From Spirosoma panaciterrae DSM 21099 (GTDB lineage Bacteria; Bacteroidota; Bacteroidia; Cytophagales; Spirosomataceae): a stretch of DNA of 64,000 bases. Numbering within the stretch: the first letter of the stretch is position 1; every line of letters begins with the position of its first letter. This document shows positions 16,018-24,776 of the stretch, one piece after another. The stretch lies in the NCBI RefSeq assembly GCF_000374025.1, contig NZ_KB893177.1, forward strand, positions 154,374 to 218,373. The letters are read 5' to 3'. The notes beneath the pieces are model-generated. The model was not told where the DNA came from. It was given only the letters and a program-made list of their open reading frames with translations, and did not search any database. The translations under genes were made by a program, and so were the position numbers.

Positions 16018-17643
16018 ATGAATGCCTACGGTCTTATTGTCGCAGCTTTGCTGTCCATTGCCCTCGAAACTTACGGACAGGTGAAGAAAGATTCGACAGG
16101 ATCAGCCAACCCCGCTGTTGAAAACCTCGGAAATCAGGTCAATTCCGAATACAACGAGATTAATCCCGTTATTTCGCCGGATGGCAAAACGTTGTATTTC
16201 GCCCGGATCAGCCACCCCAACAATACCCACGGCACCAAAGGTAGCCAGGACATCTGGTATTCTGACCTGGACGCAGCCAGTGGTAAATGGGGCCCTGCCC
16301 GGCGCATGGGTTTCCCCCTGAACAAAGACGAATACAATTGCGCCTATAGCATTACGCCCGACGGCAACACCATGCTCATAAAAGGGCAGTACAACAACGG
16401 AAACTACGAAACACGCGGCTTTTCAATCAGTAAGAAAACGGCTACTGGCTGGTCGCCCCCACAAAAGATTGAGATTCCTGGCTACGTGGGCATGAGCAAA
16501 GGGCAGTTCGATTGCGGGTTTATGTCGGCCGATGGCAAAACGCTGGTCATGGCGTTCAGTGAAAAGAAGAACAGTAAAGAAGACGACATTTACGTATCCT
16601 TCCGCCAGAAAGATGGCTCCTGGACCAAACCAATGGATCTGGGTTCGGAGGTAAATACCAAATTTACGGAAACCACGCCCTTTCTGGCCCCCGATGGTGC
16701 TACGCTCTATTTCTCCAGCAATCGGGAAGGTGGGTTAGGTAGCAACGATATTTATGTCACCAAGCGAGTCGACAAGACCTGGAAACACTGGACCAAGCCG
16801 GTAAACCTGGGGCCGAAGGTGAATACAGATGGCTACGACGCCTATTATACCCTCTCGGCATCAGGGGATTATGCGTACCTGACCACCTTTAAGAACACCG
16901 TTGGTAAAGGCGATATTGTTCGGGTTAAGCTTACTGAAGATCGACCTACGAATCAGCCTGGGCGGCTGGGTGGTGGTGATGAAGTGGCTGGCCAAACCGA
17001 TGCCACCCGACCCGATCCCGTTGCCCTGATCAGCGGTAAGGTTGTTGACCAGATTACGGGTAAGCCCATTGAAGCCCGCATCGTTTATCATACATTACCC
17101 GATGGTGCCGAAGTTGGTGAAGCCACTTCTGACCCCGTTACAGGTGAATACAAAATTGTACTTCCCTACGGCCAGAAATTTTCTGTCAGGGCCATTGCCA
17201 AGGACTTCATTTCCGAAAGTATAAATATTGATCTGACACAAACCAAAGGGTTTCAGGAAATTAAGAGCGATCCCGTTAAAATGGCTCCCATTAAGGAAGG
17301 ATCGGTTGTTCGGCTGAATAACATCTTCTTCGATACCGGAAAGTCAGAACTCCGCCCGGAATCGGGTCCTGAGCTGGATCGGTTAGTGACCACGCTGAAC
17401 GAGAATCCTAAAATGACCATTGAAGTACGCGGTCATACAGACAACACCGGCTCTAACGAGATCAACAACAAGCTTTCTCAGGACAGAGCCGACGCTGTTC
17501 GGGAGTATTTCATCAGCAAAGGCATTGAACCCGATCGGGTTGGCAGCAAGGGCTTCGGCGAAACCAAGCCAATTGCCACAAACGATACCGAAGCCGGTCG
17601 TCAGCAAAACCGTCGGGTTGAGTTTGTCATTATCAAGAAATAA
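16018..17643 (+). CDS. PD40 beta-propeller / OmpA-family outer-membrane protein
   Basis: The protein has 541 residues from the ATG at 16018, which gives a signal peptide (MNAYGLIVAALLSIALETYG); a frame open from 15931 adds an unlikely leader. PD40/TolB-like propeller repeats occupy about 40-320 (NPVISPDGKTLYFAR, CAYSITPDGNTMLIKG, TPFLAPDGATLYFSSN). A carboxypeptidase-regulatory-like domain follows (GKVVDQITGKPIEARI). The C-terminal OmpA domain (about 430-541) carries NNIFFDTGKSELRPES and EVRGHTDNTGSNEINNKLSQ with RADAVREYF, and should bind peptidoglycan. Proteins of this layout in Bacteroidota link the outer membrane to the wall, and some are gliding or type IX secretion associated; a specific role here is not shown. 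Confidence 0.92.
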   Translation: MNAYGLIVAALLSIALETYGQVKKDSTGSANPAVENLGNQVNSEYNEINPVISPDGKTLYFARISHPNNTHGTKGSQDIWYSDLDAASGKWGPARRMGFPLNKDEYNCAYSITPDGNTMLIKGQYNNGNYETRGFSISKKTATGWSPPQKIEIPGYVGMSKGQFDCGFMSADGKTLVMAFSEKKNSKEDDIYVSFRQKDGSWTKPMDLGSEVNTKFTETTPFLAPDGATLYFSSNREGGLGSNDIYVTKRVDKTWKHWTKPVNLGPKVNTDGYDAYYTLSASGDYAYLTTFKNTVGKGDIVRVKLTEDRPTNQPGRLGGGDEVAGQTDATRPDPVALISGKVVDQITGKPIEARIVYHTLPDGAEVGEATSDPVTGEYKIVLPYGQKFSVRAIAKDFISESINIDLTQTKGFQEIKSDPVKMAPIKEGSVVRLNNIFFDTGKSELRPESGPELDRLVTTLNENPKMTIEVRGHTDNTGSNEINNKLSQDRADAVREYFISKGIEPDRVGSKGFGETKPIATNDTEAGRQQNRRVEFVIIKK

Positions 17644-17659
17644 AGTGACGATAATAGCT

Positions 17660-17688
17660 GGTTTTGAGCAGATAAACGCTCGAAAACC
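17660..17688 (+). terminator. Hairpin after the PD40-OmpA gene
   Basis: GGTTTT (17660-17665) pairs with AAAACC (17683-17688), and GAGC (17666-17669) with GCTC (17678-17681), leaving a one-base bulge. It begins 16 nt after the stop. There is no T-run, so termination is uncertain. Confidence 0.35.
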
Positions 17689-17755
17689 GCAACCATAAAC
17701 GCCTGTTTGAGTTAACCTTACAGAACAATACGCTAACAGGTTTTCCCTAATCACT

Positions 17756-18628
17756 ATGCAACTGAATGCAGGCTGCGAACTTTATTTTGACGCTGAAACG
17801 CCAACTCCTCTCATCTTAATGCTGCGCCCGCGCTCAGGTGCAGGGCAATGGATTATTCGGGAAGAGTATCAAATCACCCCGACTGTCAACGTAACGGAGT
17901 TTACCGATATGTACGGGAATCTTTGCCAACGGGTTGTGGCACCGGCAGGACCGTTTTCCATTCACTTTTCGGCTACGGTTCAAACCGCCGATCTAATTGA
18001 TGTAGCGCCGGGCGCTCCTTATACCCCCGTCGAAGATTTGCCCGACGATGTGCTTCATTACACTTTGCCAAGCCGCTATTGCCAGTCCGATCAGTTGGGC
18101 GATCTGGCCGCCGACATTACCGCCCATGCCGAACCCGGATACGATCAGGCCGAAGCCATCCGAAAGTGGATTCATGAGAATGTCCGGTATGAGTATGGCA
18201 CCAGTGATGCCAGCACATCGGCTATGGATACGGCCAACAAACGGGTAGGCGTTTGCCGTGATTTCACCCATTTGGGCATTTCGCTTTGCCGATCTTTAAA
18301 TATTCCGGCCCGCATGGTCGTTGGCTATTTATATAAGCTCGATCCAATGGATTTACACGCCTGGTTCGAAGCGTATATAGATGGACGCTGGTTTACGTTT
18401 GATGCTACGCAGAGCGAACCGCGTGGCAACCGAATAACCGTAGCCTATGGGCGTGATGCAGCTGATGTAGCGTTTACAACGCAATTTGGACCGATGAAAC
18501 TCAATGACATGAAGGTCTGGGTTGACATGGCTCAGCCAGAAAGCCACGAATCAGAAAAAAAAGTTGACGAAGCCCCAACCCTTTCGGCCTCCGTTGGGTC
18601 TAATCAACCGACGACCAATATGCCATGA
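17756..18628 (+). CDS. Transglutaminase-like cysteine peptidase family protein
   Basis: The protein has 290 residues and no signal peptide. The transglutaminase core carries the full triad: Cys in KRVGVCRDFTHL, His in MDLHAWFEAY and Asp in WFTFDATQSEP. The N-terminal 130 residues form a beta domain typical of bacterial transglutaminase-like proteins (PLILMLRPRSG, FTDMYGNLCQRV). Such enzymes act as peptidases or amidases on unknown substrates. The stop overlaps the next start in an ATGA, so the downstream lipoprotein gene is probably translationally coupled. The last 35 residues are polar and low complexity. Confidence 0.85.
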   Translation: MQLNAGCELYFDAETPTPLILMLRPRSGAGQWIIREEYQITPTVNVTEFTDMYGNLCQRVVAPAGPFSIHFSATVQTADLIDVAPGAPYTPVEDLPDDVLHYTLPSRYCQSDQLGDLAADITAHAEPGYDQAEAIRKWIHENVRYEYGTSDASTSAMDTANKRVGVCRDFTHLGISLCRSLNIPARMVVGYLYKLDPMDLHAWFEAYIDGRWFTFDATQSEPRGNRITVAYGRDAADVAFTTQFGPMKLNDMKVWVDMAQPESHESEKKVDEAPTLSASVGSNQPTTNMP

Positions 18629-19059
18629 AAAAACCACTGCTTTTCTGCTCTCTGATCGGTGCCCTTACGGCTTGTCAGCATGAGTCTGATATTCAGCCGA
18701 ATACTAGCTCTCTGGCAGGTGAAGCAGTTGGAACCTACCGCACTAATTTTTACCTCGACCCATCCTACGCTACCCTTTCACAGAGCCAGATGCCGTACGT
18801 TGAGCTAAAACAGGAGTCGGACAGTAATGTAACCTTATTGCTGACCAGACAGTACCCTGCTTCCGAAACGCAGGTTATTCCTCATGTGCTTCTGCAACGT
18901 AAAGCCAATGGAGTTGAGCTTCGGATTGCCAACACCCGTGTAGGCACGCTGCAAACCGACCGCGTGTTTACGAGCAACGGTATGGAAAAGCAGGGGCAAC
19001 TGTTACGGTTAACGGCTCAGGATAGTTCGGTCAGCGAATTTATTGGCGTCAAACAATAG
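18625..19059 (+). CDS. Small lipoprotein of unknown function
   Basis: The protein has 144 residues. It has a lipoprotein signal (LLFCSLIGALTAC) with the lipobox Cys at about residue 17. The mature part is beta rich (VELKQESDSNVTLLLTRQY, LLRLTAQDSSVSEFIGVKQ), without a recognised domain. The ATG lies within the stop of the transglutaminase-like gene. Nothing in the sequence indicates the function; coupling to the transglutaminase is the only clue. Confidence 0.6.
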   Translation: MKKPLLFCSLIGALTACQHESDIQPNTSSLAGEAVGTYRTNFYLDPSYATLSQSQMPYVELKQESDSNVTLLLTRQYPASETQVIPHVLLQRKANGVELRIANTRVGTLQTDRVFTSNGMEKQGQLLRLTAQDSSVSEFIGVKQ

Positions 19060-19075
19060 AGAACGGCCTATACTT

Positions 19076-19124
19076 AAAAAACGAACAACCGACCTGCTAA
19101 TGCAGCGTCGGTTGTTCGTTTTTT
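19076..19124. terminator. Bidirectional intrinsic terminator
   Basis: An 18-bp perfect stem (19076-19093 with 19107-19124) is flanked by A and T runs and carries a second small CTGC/GCAG stem at the tip. It sits between convergent genes and should end both transcripts. Confidence 0.85.
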
Positions 19125-19161
19125 TGGGGCCAGTGAAAAACAACTGGCCAATTATCCTGGT

Positions 19162-20388
19162 CTATTTTTTATCGATGCGGTATAATCTACCCTGATCGGT
19201 AATGGCATATAGGGCGCCATCTTTACCCTGGGTAATGTCCCGGAAACGCTGAAGTTGGTCGGATAATAACCGCTCTTCACCAACGACCTTATTGTTTTCG
19301 ATAACCAGCCGCAGAACGTGCATTCCACTCAGTGTGCCGATGAACAGATTGTTTTTCCATTCAGGTACGTTGTTAGCACTATAGAACGTCATGCCACTAG
19401 GCGAAACGCTGGGGTCCCAGTAGTAAACGGGTTGTTCAAGCCCTTCTTTTTGCTGAATACCCTCTCCTACTTTCTGGCCACTGTATTCGATACCGTAGGT
19501 AATGGTGGGCCAACCGTAGTTTTTACCCGGCTGAATCCGGTTGATTTCATCCCCACCCCGTGGTCCAAATTCGCCTTCCCACAGATCGCCCGTAACCGGA
19601 TGAAAAGCCAGGCTCTGGACGTTTCGGTGGCCATAAGAGTATAATTCAGGTCGGGCATCGGCCTGGCCTACAAATGGGTTACCGGAAGCAGGTTTACCCT
19701 CTTTCGTGATTCGAATCACTTTGCCTAAGCCAGAATTGAGCGATTGAGCCTGTGGGCGGGTCACCAGGTCCGACCGTTCGCCAGTACTGATCACCAGATT
19801 TCCCTGCTTATCGATCAGAATTCGACCCCCATAATGCAGGTTGCCTTTATAGGCTGGCGTAGCCTCATAAATAACCTTTGCATTCTCTATTTTCTTCTCA
19901 TCGGCCGATAATTTCCCTTTACCAACCGCCGTCAGATTACCGTCGGGCCGGGGTTCAGAAAATACCCAGTAAACCATTCGGTTAGTAGCGAAGTCAGGAT
20001 CGACGCGAACGCCCAGAAGCCCGCCCTGCCCCGACGAGTTTACGGCGGGTAAACCCGTAATCGGTTCGCTCACTTTGCCGGCCGTTGTCACAATCCGCAT
20101 GGAACCTTCCCGTTGTGTGACCAGCAATCGACCATCCGGTAAGCTGGTTATTCCCCACGGGCTGGTGAGGGCTTCGGTCAGCACTTTACCCTCATAGGGT
20201 GTAGTGGTTTTGGTACCAGCGATCCGCGTTTGACCCGCAAAAGCAGGTTTATAGTTCGGAGAGTTAGGCTCTTTGGTTTCAACAGAGGCAAGACCACTTC
20301 CAGCCGATTGCTGACCACAGGCGTCCAGAGTAAGACCCATCAGTACTAAACCTAGGCTACTGATGGGGACAATCATTCGTTTTATCAT
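19162..20388 (-). CDS. PQQ-dependent sugar dehydrogenase (soluble aldose dehydrogenase type)
   Basis: The protein has 408 residues with a lipoprotein signal ending in LDAC. The beta-propeller sequence has the soluble glucose/sorbosone dehydrogenase signature: LTSPWGITSLPDGRLLVTQR, GLLGVRVDPDF, HYGGRILIDKQGNLVISTGE, SYGHRNVQSLAFHP and LWEGEFGPRGGDEINRI with PGKNYGWP. The conserved His after GNLHYGG fits the catalytic base of the family. These enzymes oxidise aldoses to lactones in the periplasm using PQQ; no PQQ synthesis genes are in the window, so the cofactor may be scavenged. It is convergent with the lipoprotein gene and divergent from the TonB receptor gene, so a joint sugar function is possible but unproven. 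Confidence 0.88.
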   Translation of the reverse strand: MIKRMIVPISSLGLVLMGLTLDACGQQSAGSGLASVETKEPNSPNYKPAFAGQTRIAGTKTTTPYEGKVLTEALTSPWGITSLPDGRLLVTQREGSMRIVTTAGKVSEPITGLPAVNSSGQGGLLGVRVDPDFATNRMVYWVFSEPRPDGNLTAVGKGKLSADEKKIENAKVIYEATPAYKGNLHYGGRILIDKQGNLVISTGERSDLVTRPQAQSLNSGLGKVIRITKEGKPASGNPFVGQADARPELYSYGHRNVQSLAFHPVTGDLWEGEFGPRGGDEINRIQPGKNYGWPTITYGIEYSGQKVGEGIQQKEGLEQPVYYWDPSVSPSGMTFYSANNVPEWKNNLFIGTLSGMHVLRLVIENNKVVGEERLLSDQLQRFRDITQGKDGALYAITDQGRLYRIDKK

Positions 20389-20724
20389 GATTAATTAACG
20401 TTAATTTCTTCTGGTTATCGATACTATTTCTTTAGAAACACTGAGATTCCTGGCCGAACGACCAACTGTTTGCCGCAGCCCGACAAATGTAATTGAATTC
20501 AGTAATCCGTTTGAGATGGCTTCATTTCTGAATGCATTTTTCGTACAAAACCCTATTTGATTAAGTTACGAACAAAGTCAAGGTACAAACAAACTCAGGC
20601 AGTCGATGCTTTACGGGTCATTACAGTTTGTTTAAAAGCGTCAGATGCATTCGGCATACCTAAATGTCAACGAACTGCCTTCCGAATCGAAAAGCCAGAA
20701 CGGCCAGGTAACCCAGTACCCACC

Positions 20725-20757
20725 CAGACGAAGTTTTGTCGACTTTGTCTGTTTTTA
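20725..20757 (+). terminator. Terminator-like hairpin in TonB receptor leader
   Basis: CAGACGAAGT (20725-20734) pairs with ACTTTGTCTG (20742-20751), with one G-U, and is followed by a T-run. No plus-strand gene precedes it, so it either ends a small RNA or acts as an attenuator of the receptor gene 95 nt downstream. Confidence 0.55.
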
Positions 20758-20796
20758 TACTAAACGAACCTGATTGACCAGTCAACCTATTGGGGT

Positions 20797-20826
20797 AATC
20801 GTTATATTCGCAAAAATATAACGATT
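20797..20826. promoter_or_regulatory. 12-bp inverted repeat before TonB receptor start
   Basis: AATCGTTATATT (20797-20808) and AATATAACGATT (20815-20826) are perfectly complementary around a 6-nt loop. The repeat ends 26 nt before the ATG and could be an operator or a 5' UTR hairpin. Confidence 0.6.
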
Positions 20827-20852
20827 GATTTGCCAGCCTTTCGATCAACCGT

Positions 20853-23405
20853 ATGCTCAACTCTACTATTTTCTGGTTAGGTTTTGTTTCTACGCATTTT
20901 ACAGGCGATACGATACCGCAGCCAGACACAGTACGTTCACGAGAATTGGCCGAAGTGGTTGTTTCGGCTTCGCGAGTACCCGAATCGATTCTACGGTCTC
21001 CGGTAAGCATCGAAGTGCTGGATGCCCGGCGGATTCGTCTATCGGCCCAACCCTCTTATTTCGATGCGATTGAGAACCTAAAGGGGGTTCAGGTGCTTAC
21101 CTCCAGCCTGGGCTTTAAGGTGTATAACACACGTGGCTTTGCCAATACTACCAATGTCCGGTTTGTGCAGCTTGTCGACGGACGCGACAATCAGGCTCCC
21201 CATATTGGCGCTCCCATTGCCAGCGCCCTGGCCCCTTCCGATTTAGATATTCAGCGGGTAGAAGTGGTACCGGGGGTTGCGTCAGCTTTATACGGGATGA
21301 ATGCGCTGAATGGTCTGGTCAACATGATCACCCGAAATCCCTTCGATTCGCCCGGCCTGAGCATTGGGCAGAAAACAGGGGTCAACCATGTAGCGGATGC
21401 GGCTGTTTCGGCTCAGTTGTATTCCGAAACCAGCCTGCGCTACGCTCAGCGGATCGGCAACCGCTTTGCCTTTAAAGTCAATCTGGTCTATCAGCGGGGG
21501 TACGACTGGATTGCCGCCAATTCGATGGATCTGAACCCAACAGGAAATAGCTCTTTAGGCCTATTGGGAGCCGATAATCCGGCATATGACCCCGTCAATA
21601 GTTACGGCAACGAATCGGCAAACCGGCGAACCTTGACCCTGGGTGGCAAACGCTATAGCATCGCCCGTACGGGTTATTATGAATCGGAGGTTACCGATTA
21701 CCGGCTGCTAAATCTGCGGGGCGACCTCTCGGTACATTATCGCTTTACCCCCACCACCGAACTGATATACACGTATCAGGGTGCCACCCTCAACAATGTG
21801 TATCAACGTACCAATCGCTTTCGGCTCGAAAACTATGTGCTGGATCAACACAGCCTGACGTTTACGTCGCCATCTGTACAAATCCGGGCCTATCGATCGC
21901 GGGAAAATACAGGCGACTCCTATAACATCCGGTCAATGGCTGAGAACATCGACAAATCGTTTAAATCGGATAACCAATGGTTTGCCGACTTTACCAGTCA
22001 GTTTAATGCTGATACCAAAGCCGATATGCCCGTGCCCGATGCCCTCCGGGATGCCCGATCAGTTGCCGACCGCGATCGTCCAGCACCGGGTTCCGGGGCG
22101 TTCAATACGCTGATTAGCCGTCTCCGCTCAATTAACAACTGGGATGTTGGAGCCGCTTTACAAGTCAAATCCTGGCTGTATCATGCCGAAGGACAGTGGG
22201 AACCGACCAAAGTGCTGTGGAAGAATTTTCGGCAGCAAACGGGCATCGATCTATTGGTAGGTTTTGATTTCCGACGGTATGTGGTTTTCCCTGATGGCAA
22301 TTATTTCATTAACTCGACTAACCCAGGGCACAATTTAGTATATGGGAAGGAAGGCGGTTTTGTGCAGGCCAGTCGAAACTTTCTGAACGATCGACTGAAA
22401 GCAACGGCATCGATACGGCTCGACAAGAACACATACTTTGATCCCCGGCTAAACCCCAGACTAGCGCTGGTTTACTCGCCTACCGAATACCATACCCTTC
22501 GATTGTCTTATCAGAATGGGTATCGGTTCCCGTCTCTTTTCGAGGCTTTTTCGAATGTCAATTCGGGCGGTGTCAAACGAGTAGGTGGGCTTCCGATCAT
22601 GTCGAGAGGAATTTATGAAAATACTTATCTGGTCACGTCCATCAATGCTTTTCAGGCAGCTATTACCGCCGATGTGAATGCCAACGGTCTATCGACCAGT
22701 CAGGCTATCCAGAAAAACAAAGGACTTTTGAAAGCCAGCCCCTATACCTACATCAAACCCGAACAAGTTAACAGTGTAGAGATTGGCTACAAAGGGCTTT
22801 GGTTAGCCCAGCGCCTGTACGTAGATGTCGATTTTTATTACAGTTCGTATCGGAATTTTATTGCTCAGGTCAATGCCAACCTGCCGAAAGGAGCAAATCC
22901 GGATTCGCTGGCTTATTATTTTTCGAGTTCAACCACACAGGATCGGTATCGACTCTGGACAAATTCTCAGACACGCGTTTACAACTATGGCGCGAGTGCC
23001 GCACTCCGCTACAGCCTCACTACTAACTGGTCGTTGGGAGGAAATGCGTCATTTGCCAGGCTCGACCGGGCCGAAAACGGGGATGGGCTCGAAAGTGCTT
23101 TTAATACCCCAAAATGGATTACCAACCTGACGGTTACGAATGGAAACTTTTGGAATGGTATGGGCATTTCGGTCAATTATAAATACCAGAGCAGCTTTCT
23201 ATGGCAATCGGAACTGGCTACAGGCACAGTGCCTGCCATCAATACGATCGATGCCCAACTCAGTTATTTACTCCGCAAACCAGGATTACTGATCAAATTT
23301 GGTGGTACCAACTTACTGAATCAACCCTACTATACCTTTATTGGAGGCCCAGCCGTTGGGGGATTTTATTACACAAACCTGATTTGGGAAATGCCCGGCA
23401 AGTAG
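20853..23405 (+). CDS. TonB-dependent outer-membrane receptor
   Basis: The protein has 850 residues. A short leader (MLNSTIFWLGFVSTHFTGD) is followed by a TonB-box-like segment (ELAEVVVSASRVPES), the plug domain (about 45-165: YFDAIENLKGVQVLTSS, NTRGFANTTN, VEVVPGVASALYGMNALNG) and a beta-barrel with the usual C-terminal strands (LIKFGGTNLLNQPYY, FYYTNLIWEMPGK). There is no CarboxypepD-like N-terminal extension and no adjacent SusD gene, so it is not a typical polysaccharide SusC. Siderophore, cobalamin or a small ligand are possible cargoes. The signal peptide is weak, so the start is moderately certain. The upstream leader structure suggests post-initiation control. Confidence 0.92.
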   Translation: MLNSTIFWLGFVSTHFTGDTIPQPDTVRSRELAEVVVSASRVPESILRSPVSIEVLDARRIRLSAQPSYFDAIENLKGVQVLTSSLGFKVYNTRGFANTTNVRFVQLVDGRDNQAPHIGAPIASALAPSDLDIQRVEVVPGVASALYGMNALNGLVNMITRNPFDSPGLSIGQKTGVNHVADAAVSAQLYSETSLRYAQRIGNRFAFKVNLVYQRGYDWIAANSMDLNPTGNSSLGLLGADNPAYDPVNSYGNESANRRTLTLGGKRYSIARTGYYESEVTDYRLLNLRGDLSVHYRFTPTTELIYTYQGATLNNVYQRTNRFRLENYVLDQHSLTFTSPSVQIRAYRSRENTGDSYNIRSMAENIDKSFKSDNQWFADFTSQFNADTKADMPVPDALRDARSVADRDRPAPGSGAFNTLISRLRSINNWDVGAALQVKSWLYHAEGQWEPTKVLWKNFRQQTGIDLLVGFDFRRYVVFPDGNYFINSTNPGHNLVYGKEGGFVQASRNFLNDRLKATASIRLDKNTYFDPRLNPRLALVYSPTEYHTLRLSYQNGYRFPSLFEAFSNVNSGGVKRVGGLPIMSRGIYENTYLVTSINAFQAAITADVNANGLSTSQAIQKNKGLLKASPYTYIKPEQVNSVEIGYKGLWLAQRLYVDVDFYYSSYRNFIAQVNANLPKGANPDSLAYYFSSSTTQDRYRLWTNSQTRVYNYGASAALRYSLTTNWSLGGNASFARLDRAENGDGLESAFNTPKWITNLTVTNGNFWNGMGISVNYKYQSSFLWQSELATGTVPAINTIDAQLSYLLRKPGLLIKFGGTNLLNQPYYTFIGGPAVGGFYYTNLIWEMPGK

Positions 23406-23416
23406 AACCTCGAAAT

Positions 23417-23467
23417 ACTTCATAAAAAAAACGCGCCACCGTTGGGTAGCGCGTTTTTTCATGAAGT
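23417..23467. terminator. Bidirectional terminator after TonB receptor
   Basis: AAAAAACGCGC and GCGCGTTTTTT form the core stem; the flanking ACTTCAT (23417-23423) and ATGAAGT (23461-23467) extend it. It lies between convergent genes. Confidence 0.85.
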
Positions 23468-23479
23468 GAGCTTAACGGA

Positions 23480-24415
23480 TTAACGAATAGCAAACTCACC
23501 CGAACCGATGCGGAAACCTTCCGAATACAGTTCTACGGTGTATTTACCAGGCTTGTAAGGAATACCACGGCTGTACAGCAACTCAACATTCTGGTTGTTG
23601 TTGGTGTAATTTACCGTTTGCTTCGTAGTATAGATGGTTTCATTGCCATCAACGTTGAAGGTACCTGAACCGTTAGCCATGTCCGATACAACAGCCCCAT
23701 CGGGATCAAGTACCCGGACATATACATCCTTCGCTTCCTCTTTCGTCAGCGGGTTATCCAGCAGCGTGTACACGACTTTGATCTTGTCCAGCTTCTTCGC
23801 TTTGTAGGCATCGTCTTCTTTCACTTTGCCTTTCGAGTTAACCGCAAATACTTTTACGTTCTGCGCTTTCAGGGCAGCAGCCCGGGTTACTTTGCTGGTC
23901 AACTCCGTGTTCTGTGCAACGAAGGTGTTTACTGAATCCCGTAGCTGTTGACGGTTCGTTTTCAACCCTGTGTTCTCTTCGTCCAGCGTTTTTACGTTCG
24001 TAGCCAGCGTAACGTTTTCACGTTGCAGACCAGCAATGAGCGTATCTTTTTCCGCCAGGAAGGCTTCATACTGCTTGATTTTGGCTTCGTATTTTGAAAT
24101 CGAAACCCGGTTGCCACGCTTCAAAGCAGCTTTATCCTGCTCCAGTTGCGCTTTTACCTTTTCGAGTTCCGAAACGTCGCCACCCAGTTTCTGTACTTCA
24201 GCAATTTTAGCATCCAACGCTGTTGAGATCGAATCCAGCTTAACGCGAGTTGTCGATAATTCTTCAACGCGTTCCGATATGGTTACTTCCTGGTTTTCAG
24301 AAACCTTCTTTTGATCAAAGTACAGATAACTCGATACTCCGGCCAAACCCGTCATAATGATCAGAGCAGCCAGAAGAGCACCATTTGTTTTTGACTTGGG
24401 CGCATTATTTTCCAT
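23480..24415 (-). CDS. Membrane-anchored coiled-coil protein of unknown function
   Basis: The protein has 311 residues. One membrane helix (LLAALIIMTGLAGVSSYLYF, about 14-33) anchors a long periplasmic coiled coil (about 40-185, heptad pattern with many E, K, L and V). A C-terminal beta domain follows (about 190-311) with VFAVNSKGKVKEDD, KIKVVYTLLDNPLT and YTVELYSEGFRIGSGEF. I do not recognise a named family. The shape suggests an envelope scaffold or a periplasmic adaptor that spaces a beta domain from the inner membrane. It is monocistronic, between a terminator and a long AT-rich upstream region. Confidence 0.6.
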   Translation of the reverse strand: MENNAPKSKTNGALLAALIIMTGLAGVSSYLYFDQKKVSENQEVTISERVEELSTTRVKLDSISTALDAKIAEVQKLGGDVSELEKVKAQLEQDKAALKRGNRVSISKYEAKIKQYEAFLAEKDTLIAGLQRENVTLATNVKTLDEENTGLKTNRQQLRDSVNTFVAQNTELTSKVTRAAALKAQNVKVFAVNSKGKVKEDDAYKAKKLDKIKVVYTLLDNPLTKEEAKDVYVRVLDPDGAVVSDMANGSGTFNVDGNETIYTTKQTVNYTNNNQNVELLYSRGIPYKPGKYTVELYSEGFRIGSGEFAIR

Positions 24416-24776
24416 TGCAAATTTTCAGTTTAACGATTAAACATGCACAAACTTAAAAAAGCCGCTTTCGCGGTTGTGTAGAGGTTGTTACATCCAAGCT
24501 TTTTGTCTGAATGAAAAATAGTAAGTCGATTCACGAGCGACACTACCGGAACGCCCGCTTACGGCAACCTATTGTAGTGAACAACTCACAGAATTAAAAA
24601 AAGGTTTAAATAGTACCCATAAAACACCGCAAATTTATATAATGATTATCAGATAGATAGACCGTTCGATAAATAATTAATTTTCTCTATAGTAAGCATA
24701 TGCTCTTAGTAGGCTAAATCATCTGATATAAAACAACCCTGATGTACAGTAGGTTTAAGGTCAAAATTGAATCCGA
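24416..24776. other. AT-rich divergent intergenic region, 361 nt
   Basis: It carries promoters for the coiled-coil gene (minus) and the glycosylase gene (plus). On the minus strand a small CCGC-GAAA-GCGG hairpin (24462-24473) is followed by a T-run, a weak attenuator candidate. No RNA gene or reading frame of note was seen. Confidence 0.4.

Larger units (their letters stand above)
20389..20852. other. Divergent intergenic region, 464 nt, with structured leader
   Basis: It separates the sugar dehydrogenase and TonB receptor genes. Small open frames inside it have no coding character. On the plus strand it holds a terminator-like hairpin (20725-20757) and a 12-bp inverted repeat (20797-20826) just before the receptor start. 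TATATTCG at 20803-20810, one base off the -10 consensus, overlaps the second hairpin. Confidence 0.5.

Noticed and set aside
20557..20763. 68-codon open frame in the TonB receptor leader
   Set aside because: No start context or conserved character; the hairpin with T-run overlaps its end, so a leader RNA is more likely.
23480..24415. Gliding motility protein call
   Set aside because: Only the general shape fits; no gld or spr signature is visible.
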